Positions 1 through 8,936 of a stretch of 64,000 nt of DNA are shown here, piece after piece. The first letter of the stretch is position 1. Every line of letters starts with the position of its first letter. A program made the translations under genes and the position numbers. This stretch comes from JAVBTT01 sp031556035 (GTDB lineage: Bacteria > Bacillota > Clostridia > Oscillospirales > UBA929): positions 45,655-109,654 of the forward strand of contig JAVBTT010000006.1 in assembly GCA_031556035.1 (NCBI GenBank), given 5' to 3'. Below the pieces are notes generated by a model, which saw only the letters and a program-made list of their open reading frames with translations, was not told where the DNA came from and ran no database searches.

Positions 1-228
1 AAACTCATCCTGATTATCTGGTGGCGTCTGCTTAATATTTTCTAAGACCAAAGAAATGAATCTAATGCGTGGAATTATCTGCTCCGCATAATATTTCGCA
101 AGCTCACAAGCCTTTTGTTTTCTTAAGGCATTCCTTTGAAAAAGATATGCAATAAAAGCGACAATTAGACTAAGAAACGCAATCAGCGATGTCGGCACCC
201 CGGCAAAAAAATCAAAAAACCACTTCAC
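1..228 (-). CDS. Hypothetical membrane protein, 3' part outside window
   Basis: An open frame of 76 codons runs from a GTG at 228 off the left edge. The start reads VKWFFDFFAG and is followed by one hydrophobic helix (about residues 11-30, VPTSLIAFLSLIVAFIAYLF). A basic stretch (QRNALRKQK) then leads into a probably cytoplasmic, helical region. A GAAGGA SD-like sequence lies about 10 bases upstream; an in-frame TTG nine bases upstream is an alternative start. The base composition is much more AT-rich than the neighbouring genes, which suggests recent acquisition or an accessory region continuing to the left. I do not recognise a family from this fragment. Confidence 0.6.
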   Translation of the reverse strand, partial: MKWFFDFFAGVPTSLIAFLSLIVAFIAYLFQRNALRKQKACELAKYYAEQIIPRIRFISLVLENIKQTPPDNQDEF

Positions 229-453
229 ACAACTCAATCCTTCGGGTATATATTATATCGAAAGAAGGCCTGCAAACTTAATCGAATTGTGCATTTCGCT
301 CAAAAAAGAAATCACGACGCCACCTTATCACTTAATACCCATTTTGTCAATACGCTAAACAAAAAAACGCCTCGTCTGATTTTGGTGACAATTTCCTTCC
401 AATTACAGGGTACCATATATACAGGTCAAAGTCAACCGTGACCGATTCGTCCG
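229..453. other. AT-rich spacer
   Basis: This spacer separates the leftward partial membrane protein from the 3' end of the leftward WG-repeat gene. Short possible frames are weak and lack ribosome binding sites. I see no clear terminator or known RNA. Confidence 0.4.
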
Positions 454-2199
454 CTACCGTTTTACCCACAGATTCCAGACAGTCACAATCGCCTGCTCCC
501 GGGTCAGGGGCTCCGCCGGAGAGAACCTGCCACCGCTCCCGCTCATGAGTCCAAGCCCTGACACAAAGCCCACCGCGTCCGACGCCCACGGGGATATAGC
601 GCCGGCGTCCTCAAAGCCCGCCGCCTCCCCAGAAATCTCGAAGCCCAGCGCCCCCGCCGCCCCCCGGAGCATCACCGCCGCCTGCTCGCGCGTAACCGGC
701 GCGTTGGGCGCGAAAATTCCGTTAGGAAGGCCCGACGCTATCCCAAGCGCACCCGCGGCAAGCACGGACGAGTCATCCGTATCCGAAAACGCGGGGACCG
801 CATCCACGGCCTCCGTAACAAAATCCCCGGCGCTCTTGCCCAGCCGCGCGCCGCAAATGCGGACGAGCATGGAGCAGAACTGTGCGCGGGTGACCGGTAC
901 GCCGTAATCCCCGAGAAGCCCGAGCGATATTATACCGGTGTTCGCCGCGCGCCGCACGCTGTCCCCGGCCCAGACGGACGGCTCAGGGACTATCTTTAGA
1001 AATCCCCATTTTCCGGCCGCGCCAACCGCCGCGAAGTCCTCGCTGAAGCCCTGGGTATTGGCGTACTTGGGCTCGACCGCGATATTCCCGTCCAGGTCGA
1101 CGTAGCCCAGCAGCTTTTCAAACATCGCGTCCGCGAAACCGTTGTAGTACCGGCTGACCATCTCGAACTGCGGCTGAACCACAAATTCCCCGTCCGGGCC
1201 GATAAAGCCGTAGCCATCCCCGGTGAGCACCATCGCCCTGCCCCCCGTGAACTGATCCGCCCACATGAACTTGTGCGCAATCACCGTCTCGCCCTTCGAG
1301 TTTATATAGCCAAACATACCCTCCAAATCCATAACCGGCGCCAGTCCTTCAGAGAAGCTGTCCCCCCAGAAGTACGGCGCGTCGGAAACGGGGCGTCCCT
1401 CTTTATCTATAAATATGCAGTCATTCTCGCGGACGACAAGAGCCAGACCCTCGCTGAAGCTGTTGGCGCTCAGATACTGGGGGGGGATCGCCTCGGTTCC
1501 GTCCCGGGACACAAAGCCGTACAGCTCCCCTTTTTTGACCGCCGCCAACCCCTCGCTGAAGCGGAACACCCTGTCGTACACGGGCTCGACCACAAGCTTG
1601 CCCAGCTCGTCTACAAAGCCCCAGCCGCTTTCAGTCTTTACGGCTGCAAGCTCGTCATAAAAGGACGAGGCGAGGTCAAACGAGGGCGGGATCACAAATT
1701 CGCCCGTCCTGTCGATATACCCGTAGTCGCCCAAGGCCCCATCATTCTCGGGGGCAGACCTCACCACCGCCATGCCCCGGGAAAAATCCAGCGCCTGCTC
1801 GAATTTAAACGGTATAATAGTTTCGCCGCTGTTGTCTATGTAGCCGTAAAGCCCGTCGAGCATCACGACCGCGAGCCCCTCTGAGAAATCAAAGGCATCC
1901 TCAAAGCGCGGCTCAATCGCCATTTGCCCCCGCGGTCCGAGATATCCCCATTTGCCGCCCAGCAGCACAAGAGCCATGCCCTCGCAGTAATCATAGGCGT
2001 CGTCGTAGATGATCGGGACCGCGATTTCCCCCAGCGCGTCTATGTAGCCATACTTGCCGTCCCGCGAGACAAACGCCATACCCTCGTGGAAGTTCCCCAC
2101 CTCGTCGTAAACAAGCGGCACGGCCTCGATCAGCATTGACGCGCCCGCATGGGCGGTCAGCATCAGCAGCGCCGCGGCAATACAGATAAAGCGTCTCAT
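454..2199 (-). CDS. Exported WG-repeat protein with C-terminal SLH domains
   Basis: The 581-residue product starts with a signal peptide (MRRFICIAAALLMLTAHAGA). Residues about 25-410 are a tandem array of WG-type repeats, each about 45 residues and carrying variants of the motifs YGYID, IIPPKFD and FSEGLA. WG (KWG Leptospira) repeats are probably beta-structured and of unknown binding role. The last about 160 residues contain three SLH motifs (for example VTREQAAVMLRG and LTREQAIVTVWN), which in Firmicutes bind pyruvylated secondary cell-wall polymers. The protein is therefore probably displayed on the surface. The start is supported by GGAGGG eight bases before the ATG. It is the first of three SLH proteins in the window. 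The ligand is unknown. Confidence 0.88.
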   Translation of the reverse strand: MRRFICIAAALLMLTAHAGASMLIEAVPLVYDEVGNFHEGMAFVSRDGKYGYIDALGEIAVPIIYDDAYDYCEGMALVLLGGKWGYLGPRGQMAIEPRFEDAFDFSEGLAVVMLDGLYGYIDNSGETIIPFKFEQALDFSRGMAVVRSAPENDGALGDYGYIDRTGEFVIPPSFDLASSFYDELAAVKTESGWGFVDELGKLVVEPVYDRVFRFSEGLAAVKKGELYGFVSRDGTEAIPPQYLSANSFSEGLALVVRENDCIFIDKEGRPVSDAPYFWGDSFSEGLAPVMDLEGMFGYINSKGETVIAHKFMWADQFTGGRAMVLTGDGYGFIGPDGEFVVQPQFEMVSRYYNGFADAMFEKLLGYVDLDGNIAVEPKYANTQGFSEDFAAVGAAGKWGFLKIVPEPSVWAGDSVRRAANTGIISLGLLGDYGVPVTRAQFCSMLVRICGARLGKSAGDFVTEAVDAVPAFSDTDDSSVLAAGALGIASGLPNGIFAPNAPVTREQAAVMLRGAAGALGFEISGEAAGFEDAGAISPWASDAVGFVSGLGLMSGSGGRFSPAEPLTREQAIVTVWNLWVKR

Positions 2200-2335
2200 A
2201 AAAGCCCTCCATGTAAATTGGATGATATATAAGATACATTATATCATAATACTCATCTCATGTTAAAGAGCAGATGTATTATAATCGAAAAACCTTGCCG
2301 ATACTACGTCGAAGGTATATTTCGGTAACTTCTGT

Positions 2336-3448
2336 TCAACCGCCGGAAAGACCGGTTCTCTCCCGCGCGGCGCTCCTGCGACGCACACGTACTTCCGCGC
2401 ACAGCCAAATTGCGACGGGCAGCGCCGTCTGAAGCGGAATGAGCAGCCATACGCTCTGCCGGATCCAGGTTTCCATCTCCGCGGTATCTTTAAACAGCAG
2501 CTGAGCCAGAGCCGCGCCCAGAAGGGCGACGGGAAACACGAGCCTTCTGTAATCCGCGACTCTAAGCAGCCCGGCAAAACCCCGCCCGGCGCCGTACAGG
2601 CTCACGCAAATACGGACGAATACACATATCAGCATATAGGCTGATATGAAGGCCTCTATCCTCTGGACAAATCCCCCCACGGATATTATCCGCGCCGAAA
2701 TGTAGGACGGAAATCGCATAAGCGCGACCATATCCCCTCCGAACACCAGCAGATTGCGCAACAGGGCGATCAGCAGCAGCGCGACGGAGAGACAGAGCGC
2801 GGCTATATACAGCGCATGCCTTCCCCCCTTTTTCTTGACACCCCCCAGAATCGGAAGCAGGGCGACGCTTTCGGCCAGAGGGAACGCGAACCAGGCCGCG
2901 GTTCCGCTGGCTATGTTCTCGTATGGCTGCGCGGCGACCGGCAGCAAATTATCCATATCCATCCCGGGGATCAGCATGACAGTGCTGAACAGGAATATGA
3001 TTGTCACCGCTATAAACAGCACGGCCGCGCTGCGCCCCATTATACTCAGTCCCTTGGAGACGGTATAGGCGCACAGTATGGCCAGGCATACCCCGACAAA
3101 TATCTGCGGCGTCTGCCTGAATGTGACTATATGGGTGAACTCAGTGAAGGTTCTAATAGCGAGAACGCCGATCAGGAAGAAATACAGCGCCATAACGAAG
3201 CTTATTATCCACCCCAGTATCCTTCCAAAGATATCGGCGAGCGCGTCGAAGAAGCCGATGCCCGGAAAAAGGGAGGATATCCGCGCGTATATCAGCGTAA
3301 ACGGCAGGCAGAGCACCCCGGCCAGCAGCAGCGACATCCAGGAATCCTGCTTTACCCAGGCGGCGTTGCCGGTTATCATAGCGCTTCCCGCGATAAACAG
3401 GGCCATCAGGCATGCGGCCTGTCTGCCGCTTATCGTTTCAGATTTCAA
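2336..3448 (-). CDS. Spore germinant receptor B subunit (GerAB/GerKB family permease)
   Basis: This is a polytopic membrane protein of about 370 residues with around ten hydrophobic helices, of the endospore germination permease family (APC superfamily). In GerA-type receptors the B subunit helps sense germinants in the spore inner membrane. I place the start at a TTG at 3448, preceded by GGAGGTG seven bases upstream, giving LKSETISGRQ. The longer frame back to 3547 would overlap the upstream small gene and lacks an SD. It is the last gene of the operon A (5174-6676), C (3768-4895), small protein (3540-3728), B. The germinant cannot be read from the sequence. Confidence 0.87.
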   Translation of the reverse strand: MKSETISGRQAACLMALFIAGSAMITGNAAWVKQDSWMSLLLAGVLCLPFTLIYARISSLFPGIGFFDALADIFGRILGWIISFVMALYFFLIGVLAIRTFTEFTHIVTFRQTPQIFVGVCLAILCAYTVSKGLSIMGRSAAVLFIAVTIIFLFSTVMLIPGMDMDNLLPVAAQPYENIASGTAAWFAFPLAESVALLPILGGVKKKGGRHALYIAALCLSVALLLIALLRNLLVFGGDMVALMRFPSYISARIISVGGFVQRIEAFISAYMLICVFVRICVSLYGAGRGFAGLLRVADYRRLVFPVALLGAALAQLLFKDTAEMETWIRQSVWLLIPLQTALPVAIWLCAEVRVRRRSAARERTGLSGG

Positions 3449-3539
3449 CGCGCACCTCCGAAGAGTTATTAATACTAATGCCTGTTTAATACCGTCAGGT
3501 TTTAACATGGGATTAGTATAAGGCTGCTGACAGTCGTTT

Positions 3540-3728
3540 TTATCCAAATATCAATCGGTACAGGCTCGGCATGTCCGCGAGACAGGCGACGCCCATGACT
3601 CCCCAAGCCAGCAGGAGCGCACAGGAGTATATAACAATGTCGGCGCGGCGCGCCCCGCGCAGCAGCGTCACGCAATTCCAGGCAAGTATTATAGCCATGA
3701 TCGCGGAAATAAGAATGAACGTCCCCAC
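3540..3728 (-). CDS. Small two-helix membrane protein in germinant receptor operon
   Basis: The 62-residue product has two hydrophobic helices (about residues 4-22 and 31-50) joined by a basic turn (LLRGARRAD). It starts at a GTG preceded by a strong GGAGGAGG about five bases upstream. It lies between the C-subunit and B-subunit genes and reads in the same direction, so it is almost certainly co-transcribed. Small two-helix D subunits are known in some Bacillus GerA-type operons and modulate receptor function. Size, topology and context fit such a role here, but I infer this from position and not from clear homology. Confidence 0.72.
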   Translation of the reverse strand: MGTFILISAIMAIILAWNCVTLLRGARRADIVIYSCALLLAWGVMGVACLADMPSLYRLIFG

Positions 3729-3767
3729 GGCGTCCTCCTCCCTGAAGGCATTGGTAATGCCGCTCTT

Positions 3768-4895
3768 CTACTCCGTTTTCTCAAGCCCCGCGTCCTCGAC
3801 CCTCACTTCTGCGGACACCGAGAGCTCGAGCGCGCGCAGCAGTTCGTCCCAATGCCCCTCAAACGAGCGCCAACTTCCGCCGTAGGTCCTTGCGAACTCT
3901 CCGGACAGCCCCAGGATGTCGCAGCCCATCTCGTCCCGGCAGCGCTCAAACAGCTCCAGCACTCCGAGGCGTATCCCGTCGGAGAAATCCCCGCCGGCGG
4001 AGCTCGCGTCACCGGCGGCGCGCGGCGGCTTTACAAGTGTGGCGTCCGCCTTTATGCTTATACCGGCTGTCGGATGAATGCCCTCCAACTTCGCCTCTGT
4101 CTTGAGCGAGAAATCGCGCAGCTCGGCGGTCACCCACCCCCCGTCCATGTCCCGGGCGCTCTCATAGCCTCCGGAGGCGTCTCCCGTGGCAATGCGGAAG
4201 TAGGCGGCCTCCCGCGGCGTCAGCCAGCCCGCCAGCCCATCTTTCCTGACTACGGCGGCCCCGCCCGCCATAATGCTGTTGTCCTCCCGCTCGCTCTCCA
4301 GATATACCCTGGTAAGGGCGGCGCAGCCGCAAGGGCCTTGCAGCGCGGCCCGCACACCGTACGCGTCATTTTTCACAAGGCTCAGGCACTGGCTGTAATT
4401 GGATTTTATTATGCCGGATATCTCGTAGGCAGCGGAAGGCTCGTCCTTTCCCCTCGCGGCGAATATCTCGGCCGCCGAGCAGCCCTCGGCAACGGCCAGC
4501 AGCGCGGTGTGCTGGATGTCGGCGTTGCGCAGCAACATGTCCGCAATATTAGCCATGCCGTGCCTGGCGTAAGCCTCACTCATCACGATAGCCTCGCAGT
4601 AATTGAAATCCAGGCTGCCGCCGGCGTTCATCGACAGGGCGGTCAGCGCGTCTCCGATATCCCTGCCTCTGACGGTGAATAACGAGGAGGAGAGCTTTTC
4701 GTCTTTGCTGGAGGACACCTTTATGAATTCTATGCTGACCTCCACCTCGTCACCGCCCGCCGGGATATCCAGCCCGAGTCCGGATACATACAGCAGATCG
4801 GTTATCTCTTGCTTGTCCCAGCAGCCTGATAACAGGGGGATGAGAAAGATGATCAGCAGGGAGAGGGAGAGAGGGCGCGTAAAGTTGATTTTCAT
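3768..4895 (-). CDS. Spore germinant receptor C subunit (GerAC/GerKC lipoprotein)
   Basis: The 375-residue product has a lipoprotein signal with lipobox LLSGC (Cys about residue 25), followed by WDKQEI, the characteristic start of GerAC-family proteins. After lipidation it would sit on the outer face of the spore inner membrane with the A and B subunits. The true start is the ATG at 4895 (MKINFTRPL), with GGAG eight bases upstream. The frame extends upstream to 5054, but that part is translated dispersed repeat. The gene ends at a TAG directly followed by AAGAGCGG, the family B repeat core. The gap to gerAA holds a full B repeat, unusual inside a receptor operon. Confidence 0.88.
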   Translation of the reverse strand: MKINFTRPLSLSLLIIFLIPLLSGCWDKQEITDLLYVSGLGLDIPAGGDEVEVSIEFIKVSSSKDEKLSSSLFTVRGRDIGDALTALSMNAGGSLDFNYCEAIVMSEAYARHGMANIADMLLRNADIQHTALLAVAEGCSAAEIFAARGKDEPSAAYEISGIIKSNYSQCLSLVKNDAYGVRAALQGPCGCAALTRVYLESEREDNSIMAGGAAVVRKDGLAGWLTPREAAYFRIATGDASGGYESARDMDGGWVTAELRDFSLKTEAKLEGIHPTAGISIKADATLVKPPRAAGDASSAGGDFSDGIRLGVLELFERCRDEMGCDILGLSGEFARTYGGSWRSFEGHWDELLRALELSVSAEVRVEDAGLEKTE

Positions 4896-5173
4896 GATAC
4901 AAGCTCCGCTCTTTGGGTGGTGTATGGGAAATACGTCAGCCCCCGCATGCAGGGGAGGAGCTTGTCTCCGCCCTGAATACATGAATCCGCCGGGGCAAAC
5001 GCGGGGTTTGCCCCTACAGGGACGCGGCCGGCTCCGCTCTTCGTCCATTGTCAAGCTCCGCGCGGCCTGTCGCTTCGGTCCCGCCTGCGTAGTCTGCGCC
5101 TACTACGGCAGACCCTGCGCTTTGTCCGTAAATAAGCCTGCGCGTGCTTACTTCGTAACCATGCTCAGCTTAT
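4896..5173. repeat. Dispersed repeats inside the germinant receptor operon
   Basis: The spacer contains a leftward family B repeat (B1) whose stem is GTCCGTAAATAAGC pairing with GCTTATTTACGGAC. A 28-bp direct repeat (5026-5053 and 5184-5211, containing CTCTTCGTCCATTGTCA) flanks the copy; the second lies inside the 3' end of gerAA. A short family E palindrome (GGGGCAAACGCGGGGTTTGCCCC, split here as GGGGCAAAC / GTTTGCCCC) is at about 4993-5015. No gene is supported here. Confidence 0.75.
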
Positions 5174-6676
5174 TTACGGACCCGGCCGGCTCCGCTCTTC
5201 GTCCATTGTCATGCCCTCCGGCCTGCGGCGCATGAACCTGAAAGGGAAGCGCAAATAAATGTCGGACTGGCTGCCCTTCCCGAACGAGAAAAGCTGCGAG
5301 GTGTAGTCTATCCCGAAGCTCTTTATGCTCTGCATGTACACCAGCAGCGCAATCAGGGACATGAAATACCCGTATACCCCGATTGTAGCCGCCGCCGCCA
5401 GAAACAGCAGCCTCAGAAACAGCACCGTCAGCTTGAGCCTGGGCAGCATAAGCCCGGTTATGCTTGTGAACGCCACAAGTATAACGGTCGGGGCGCTTAC
5501 AATCTTGGCCTCGACCGCCGCCTGGCCCAATACAAGCGCTCCCACAATGCTCAGCGCGGAGCCGATTTTGTCGGACATTCGCATCCCCGTCTCGCGCAGT
5601 ATCTCAAATACCGCGAGCATCCCCAGCAGCTCAACGACGGTGGGGAACGGCGTGCCCCTGGCGGCGGAGGTCAGGCTGAACATCAGGGTTGTGGGTATCA
5701 TCTCCTGGTGAAAGCCCAGCAGCGCGACATACAGAGCCGGAAGGCTGACCGTCAGCAGAAGCCCCGCCAGGCGCAGCAGCCGCCCGAACGAGCCGTAGTA
5801 GAAATTCAGATAGTAGTCGTCCGGGGACTGAAGATTTTCCACGAACAGATAGGGTACAGTCATCACCATTGGGGTGCCGTCAAGCAGCAGGGCTATCCGT
5901 CCCTCAAGCAGCTTGGAGGCTATGATGTCCGGCTTCTCGCTCTGCCCGGTTGTTTTGAAAATTGAGAACGGGGAGTCCTTTATCCTCTCATGTATGCTGT
6001 TTCCGTCCAGAGCCGCGTCGCAGTCTACGCCGTCCAGCCGCCTCTCCAGCTCCGCCAGCGCCTCCGGCTTTGCCAGGCTCTCCAGATAGCAGACGCAGGC
6101 CTTTGTGTTGGTGCGGGTGCCGAACCTGCGGAACTTGAACTTCAGGTCGGGAGTCTGGAGCTTGCGCCGCAACATGGAGATATTGATCATTATTGCCTCT
6201 GTAAAGCCCTCTCGGGGCCCGAGCAGGCTCTTGTCGTCGTCCGGCTCCGAGATGCCGCGCATGCTGAAGCCCTTGCTGTTGATGACAAGCGCCTCATCGC
6301 AGCCCTCCGCCAACAGCATCGTATCCCCGTAGAGGATCGATTCTACCAGTGTCTTGACGTCCCCGGTGCGCTTGATGTCGTTTCCCTTGACGACTTTTGT
6401 CTCGATGCGCTCCATGAGCCCTATGTTGCCCTGGAGTCCGCAGCTGGTGAGCGGCTCTATGATGTCGTCGTTGATGATCCGGGGGTTGACCATGCCGTCG
6501 AAGAACAGCAGGCAGGCCCGGAACGTGCTGTCACTGAGATTACCGATAAAACGCACACAAAGCGTGCCGTCCCCCTCAAAAAGCCCCTTCAGCATTGCGA
6601 TGTTCTCGTCCAGCTTTTTAGTAAGCCTGTAGCTGTCGTAGTTTATCCTGCCCGTGTTGTCCGCTGCCGCCGGCAT
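5174..6676 (-). CDS. Spore germinant receptor A subunit (GerAA/GerKA family)
   Basis: This is a GerA-family protein of about 500 residues: a soluble N-terminal half of about 280 residues, then a membrane half with five or six helices and the conserved ending RFPFRFMRRRP. The A subunit forms the core of the germinant receptor. I prefer the ATG at 6676 (MPAAADNTGR) because GGAGG lies eight bases upstream; an ATG at 6739 has no SD. The last residues (about MDEERSRPGP) are encoded by a family B repeat that supplies the stop codon, so the native C-terminus may have been replaced. It is the first gene of the gerA-type operon. Confidence 0.87.
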   Translation of the reverse strand: MPAAADNTGRINYDSYRLTKKLDENIAMLKGLFEGDGTLCVRFIGNLSDSTFRACLLFFDGMVNPRIINDDIIEPLTSCGLQGNIGLMERIETKVVKGNDIKRTGDVKTLVESILYGDTMLLAEGCDEALVINSKGFSMRGISEPDDDKSLLGPREGFTEAIMINISMLRRKLQTPDLKFKFRRFGTRTNTKACVCYLESLAKPEALAELERRLDGVDCDAALDGNSIHERIKDSPFSIFKTTGQSEKPDIIASKLLEGRIALLLDGTPMVMTVPYLFVENLQSPDDYYLNFYYGSFGRLLRLAGLLLTVSLPALYVALLGFHQEMIPTTLMFSLTSAARGTPFPTVVELLGMLAVFEILRETGMRMSDKIGSALSIVGALVLGQAAVEAKIVSAPTVILVAFTSITGLMLPRLKLTVLFLRLLFLAAAATIGVYGYFMSLIALLVYMQSIKSFGIDYTSQLFSFGKGSQSDIYLRFPFRFMRRRPEGMTMDEERSRPGP

Positions 6677-6739
6677 TTGTCCGCCCTCCCCCCGGTGCGT
6701 TCTGGCGCGAAGGTTCGATATCGGGCTTAGAATGCTCAT

Positions 6740-7138
6740 ACCGGCGCGGACTTATTCCAAACGGCAGGCTGGAAAAAGTTAGCGCAATGTCCTGTAAAAA
6801 CTGATGACGTGAAAAACAACCCTCTGTCCGAAGATGGGACGGAGGGTTGTTCAGACCGATGTCAAACTACAGTTTGTCATCGAAAACGAGGGCAAGCTGT
6901 CGCCGCTAAGGCGGCTAGCAAAGAAAGGCTTTCCCGGAGTGAATCCGTGAAAGCCTTGAATTTCAAGCTTTTTCACTCTTGCGGTCAAGCAAGAACCTGC
7001 CGCCTCCGGCGTCAGGCTCGACGCTCAAAAGTGAAAAAGGACGGAGGGTTGCGGACTTTGTCTACAGTCTCAAAAAATCCCGCGTCGTGCGCTTCGCTGC
7101 TCCTTGGGTTTTTGCTCACACGCGGGGGCTCCGCTCTT
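6740..7138. repeat. Repeat-filled spacer: family A copy A1 (6851-7062) and family B copy B2
   Basis: A1 runs rightward from CAGACCGATGTCAAAC to GCGGACTTTGTC and carries the family hairpins. It is preceded by a separate hairpin, AACCCTCTGTCC with GGACGGAGGGTT (about 6819-6849). B2 occupies 7063-7138 on the minus strand: core AGAAGAGCGGAGCC directly after the stop codon of the hydrogenase-like gene, then a stem GAGCAAAAACCC / GGGATTTTTTGAG. No gene is supported. Confidence 0.8.
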
Positions 7139-8407
7139 CTAGCCTTTCCTGAACGGCCTGGGCAAATACTCCTCGCTGCCCGGTTTTTCGCGCGTATAGA
7201 AAATACAGTCCTCCTCGCTGGCAAAGCCCAGCACGACGTCCTCGGCCAGAGAGCGGCAGCTCGGTGCGCCGCAAGACGCGCAGTCCAGACCCGGTAGGCG
7301 GGATTGCAGCTCCTCGATGCGGATCTGCTTGCGTATGGCGGCGTCAATGTCGTCGTCAAGCTGCCATATCGGCTTGTGGGCGAGCCCGACCTCGCGGCGC
7401 ACCGACTCGCCGCCCTCCGGCTCCTCATAGCGGTTGGAGGACACCGGCAGGTATTTCATCAGCGCCTTGACGCGGTTCTTAGCCGCGAACGGATTCTCCA
7501 CCGTAAGGCAGCCCCCCAGACAGCCCTGGGTGCAGGCCGCGATCTCCACAAAGTCAAACTCCTGGTAGTTGCCGTTTTCAATTTCCTCAAGGATGCTTAT
7601 CACGTTGCCTATCCCGTCGACCGACAGTCTGCTGCCGCTGAGCAGCGCTGAGCTCTCCCCTCCGCAGGCCGACCAGCCGATGCCCATAAGTCCGGAGGTG
7701 GCGAGCTGAGGCGGCTCCGGGTTCTTTTTCATGACCGGAAGCAGCCTTTTGTAGACGTCCCGCATTGATATCGCGCCGTCCATCACCTTGCCGGGGATTC
7801 CGACCGGGTGGTGGGCTGCCGTCATCTTCGCGGGGCATGGGGTTATAAAGAACACCCCCACCCTGTCCGGCGCGAGTCCGGTTCTCTCCGTCGCCTCGGC
7901 TCGCGCGCGCATTGCCGCCAGCTCGACGGGCGGCAGCAGCGGGGATATGTTCGGAATCAGCTTTGGGAACCTCTGGCAAATAAGCCTTACGCAGGCCGGG
8001 CAGGCGGAGGAGATCACCGGTTTGAGAGGATGCTCCCTCAGCTCGGCCCTTCCCAGGTCCGAAATCATCTCAGCCGCGCGGGATACCTCGTATATGGCGT
8101 CGAAGCCTATGTCCAGAAGGCCCCTGAGTATTATGTTGACGTTGTCCAGGTTGCGAAACTGCCCGTAAAGGCTGGGTGCCGGCAGGGCAACGTTGTATTC
8201 AAACTCGTCAAGCCGCTCAAAACCGTCGCAGACCGCCTGCTTTGCGTGGTGAGGGCAGACGCGGATGCACTCGCCGCAGTCAATGCAGCGCTCGCTGATT
8301 ATCGTGGCCTTGCCGTTTCGAACGCGTATGGCCTCGGTGGGACATCGCCTTATACACGTCGTGCAGCCCTTGCATTTGCTCTTGTCCAGCGTGACGCTGT
8401 GCTCCAA
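7139..8407 (-). CDS. [FeFe]-hydrogenase-like sensor protein with ferredoxin domain (HydS-like)
   Basis: The 422-residue protein has two N-terminal 4Fe-4S motifs (Cys12/15/18/22 and Cys41/44/47/51), an [FeFe]-hydrogenase large-subunit domain (about 75-320) and a C-terminal Fe-S domain with the motif LDCASCGAPSC. The H-cluster cysteines are present: SSACP (Cys136), TPCPAK (Cys191) and CTQGC (Cys292, Cys296). The cysteine that relays protons in catalytic enzymes (TSCCP) is Ala135, as in putative sensory hydrogenases. It starts at a TTG with GGAGGG six bases upstream. It is third in an operon behind a DRTGG protein and an anti-sigma-type ATPase, so sensing H2 or redox state is more likely than bulk H2 turnover. 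Its TAG stop abuts a B repeat. Confidence 0.85.
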   Translation of the reverse strand: MEHSVTLDKSKCKGCTTCIRRCPTEAIRVRNGKATIISERCIDCGECIRVCPHHAKQAVCDGFERLDEFEYNVALPAPSLYGQFRNLDNVNIILRGLLDIGFDAIYEVSRAAEMISDLGRAELREHPLKPVISSACPACVRLICQRFPKLIPNISPLLPPVELAAMRARAEATERTGLAPDRVGVFFITPCPAKMTAAHHPVGIPGKVMDGAISMRDVYKRLLPVMKKNPEPPQLATSGLMGIGWSACGGESSALLSGSRLSVDGIGNVISILEEIENGNYQEFDFVEIAACTQGCLGGCLTVENPFAAKNRVKALMKYLPVSSNRYEEPEGGESVRREVGLAHKPIWQLDDDIDAAIRKQIRIEELQSRLPGLDCASCGAPSCRSLAEDVVLGFASEEDCIFYTREKPGSEEYLPRPFRKG

Positions 8408-8516
8408 GATAATCCCTCCTGTGGATGGGGATGATGTTGTGTTTACTTCCCTATACGAGGGAGGGGGTCGCGCATTGCGCGACGGAGGGAGAACGGCGTA
8501 TGCCCGATGCGCTCTT

Positions 8517-8936
8517 CTACAGCCGTATCTTCATCAAAACCGTAGTGCCCTCGCCGACGACCGACTCTAGCCTGAGCTCGTCGGAGTATTTCTTCATATT
8601 GGGAAGGCCCATGCCCGCGCCGAAGCCCAGATCCCGAACATTGTCGTCGGCGGTGGACCAGCCCTCGCGCATGGCGAGCTCTATGTCAGGGATACCGGGG
8701 CCGGTGTCCCGCAGGACGATGTCGATCTCCCTGCCGTCAAAGCTTATCTCGGCCTTGCCGCCGTTGGCGTGGATCACCATGTTGATCTCGCCCTCGTACA
8801 TGCATATCGCAGCGCGGCGGATGGCCTCCGCGTCGACCCCGAGCCGCCTGAGCACCCGCTTCATATCGGACGAGGCCGCGCCGGCGGACGTAAAGCTGTC
8901 TCCGTCGACGTCATATGTAAGAACAAGAGGCTCCAT
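8517..8936 (-). CDS. Histidine kinase-like ATPase (anti-sigma factor type)
   Basis: The 139-residue protein is a single HATPase_c domain of the RsbW/SpoIIAB class. An N-box lies in EGEINMVIHA, G1 is DTGPGIPD and G2 is LGFGAGMGLPNM. There is no dimerisation or receiver domain. The start at 8936 overlaps the stop of the DRTGG gene as TGATG, indicating translational coupling; an in-frame start 42 bases earlier would lie inside that gene. Members of this family next to HydS-like hydrogenases and DRTGG proteins are presumed to pass on a redox or H2 signal, possibly by phosphorylating a partner. The partner is not in the window. Confidence 0.85.
   Translation of the reverse strand: MEPLVLTYDVDGDSFTSAGAASSDMKRVLRRLGVDAEAIRRAAICMYEGEINMVIHANGGKAEISFDGREIDIVLRDTGPGIPDIELAMREGWSTADDNVRDLGFGAGMGLPNMKKYSDELRLESVVGEGTTVLMKIRL

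Noticed and set aside
347..589. 80-codon minus-strand frame near the left edge
   Set aside because: It overlaps the 3' end of the WG/SLH gene in another frame and lacks a ribosome binding site.
4896..5054. N-terminal extension of GerAC
   Set aside because: Translated repeat sequence; the lipoprotein signal starts at the ATG at 4895 with an SD.
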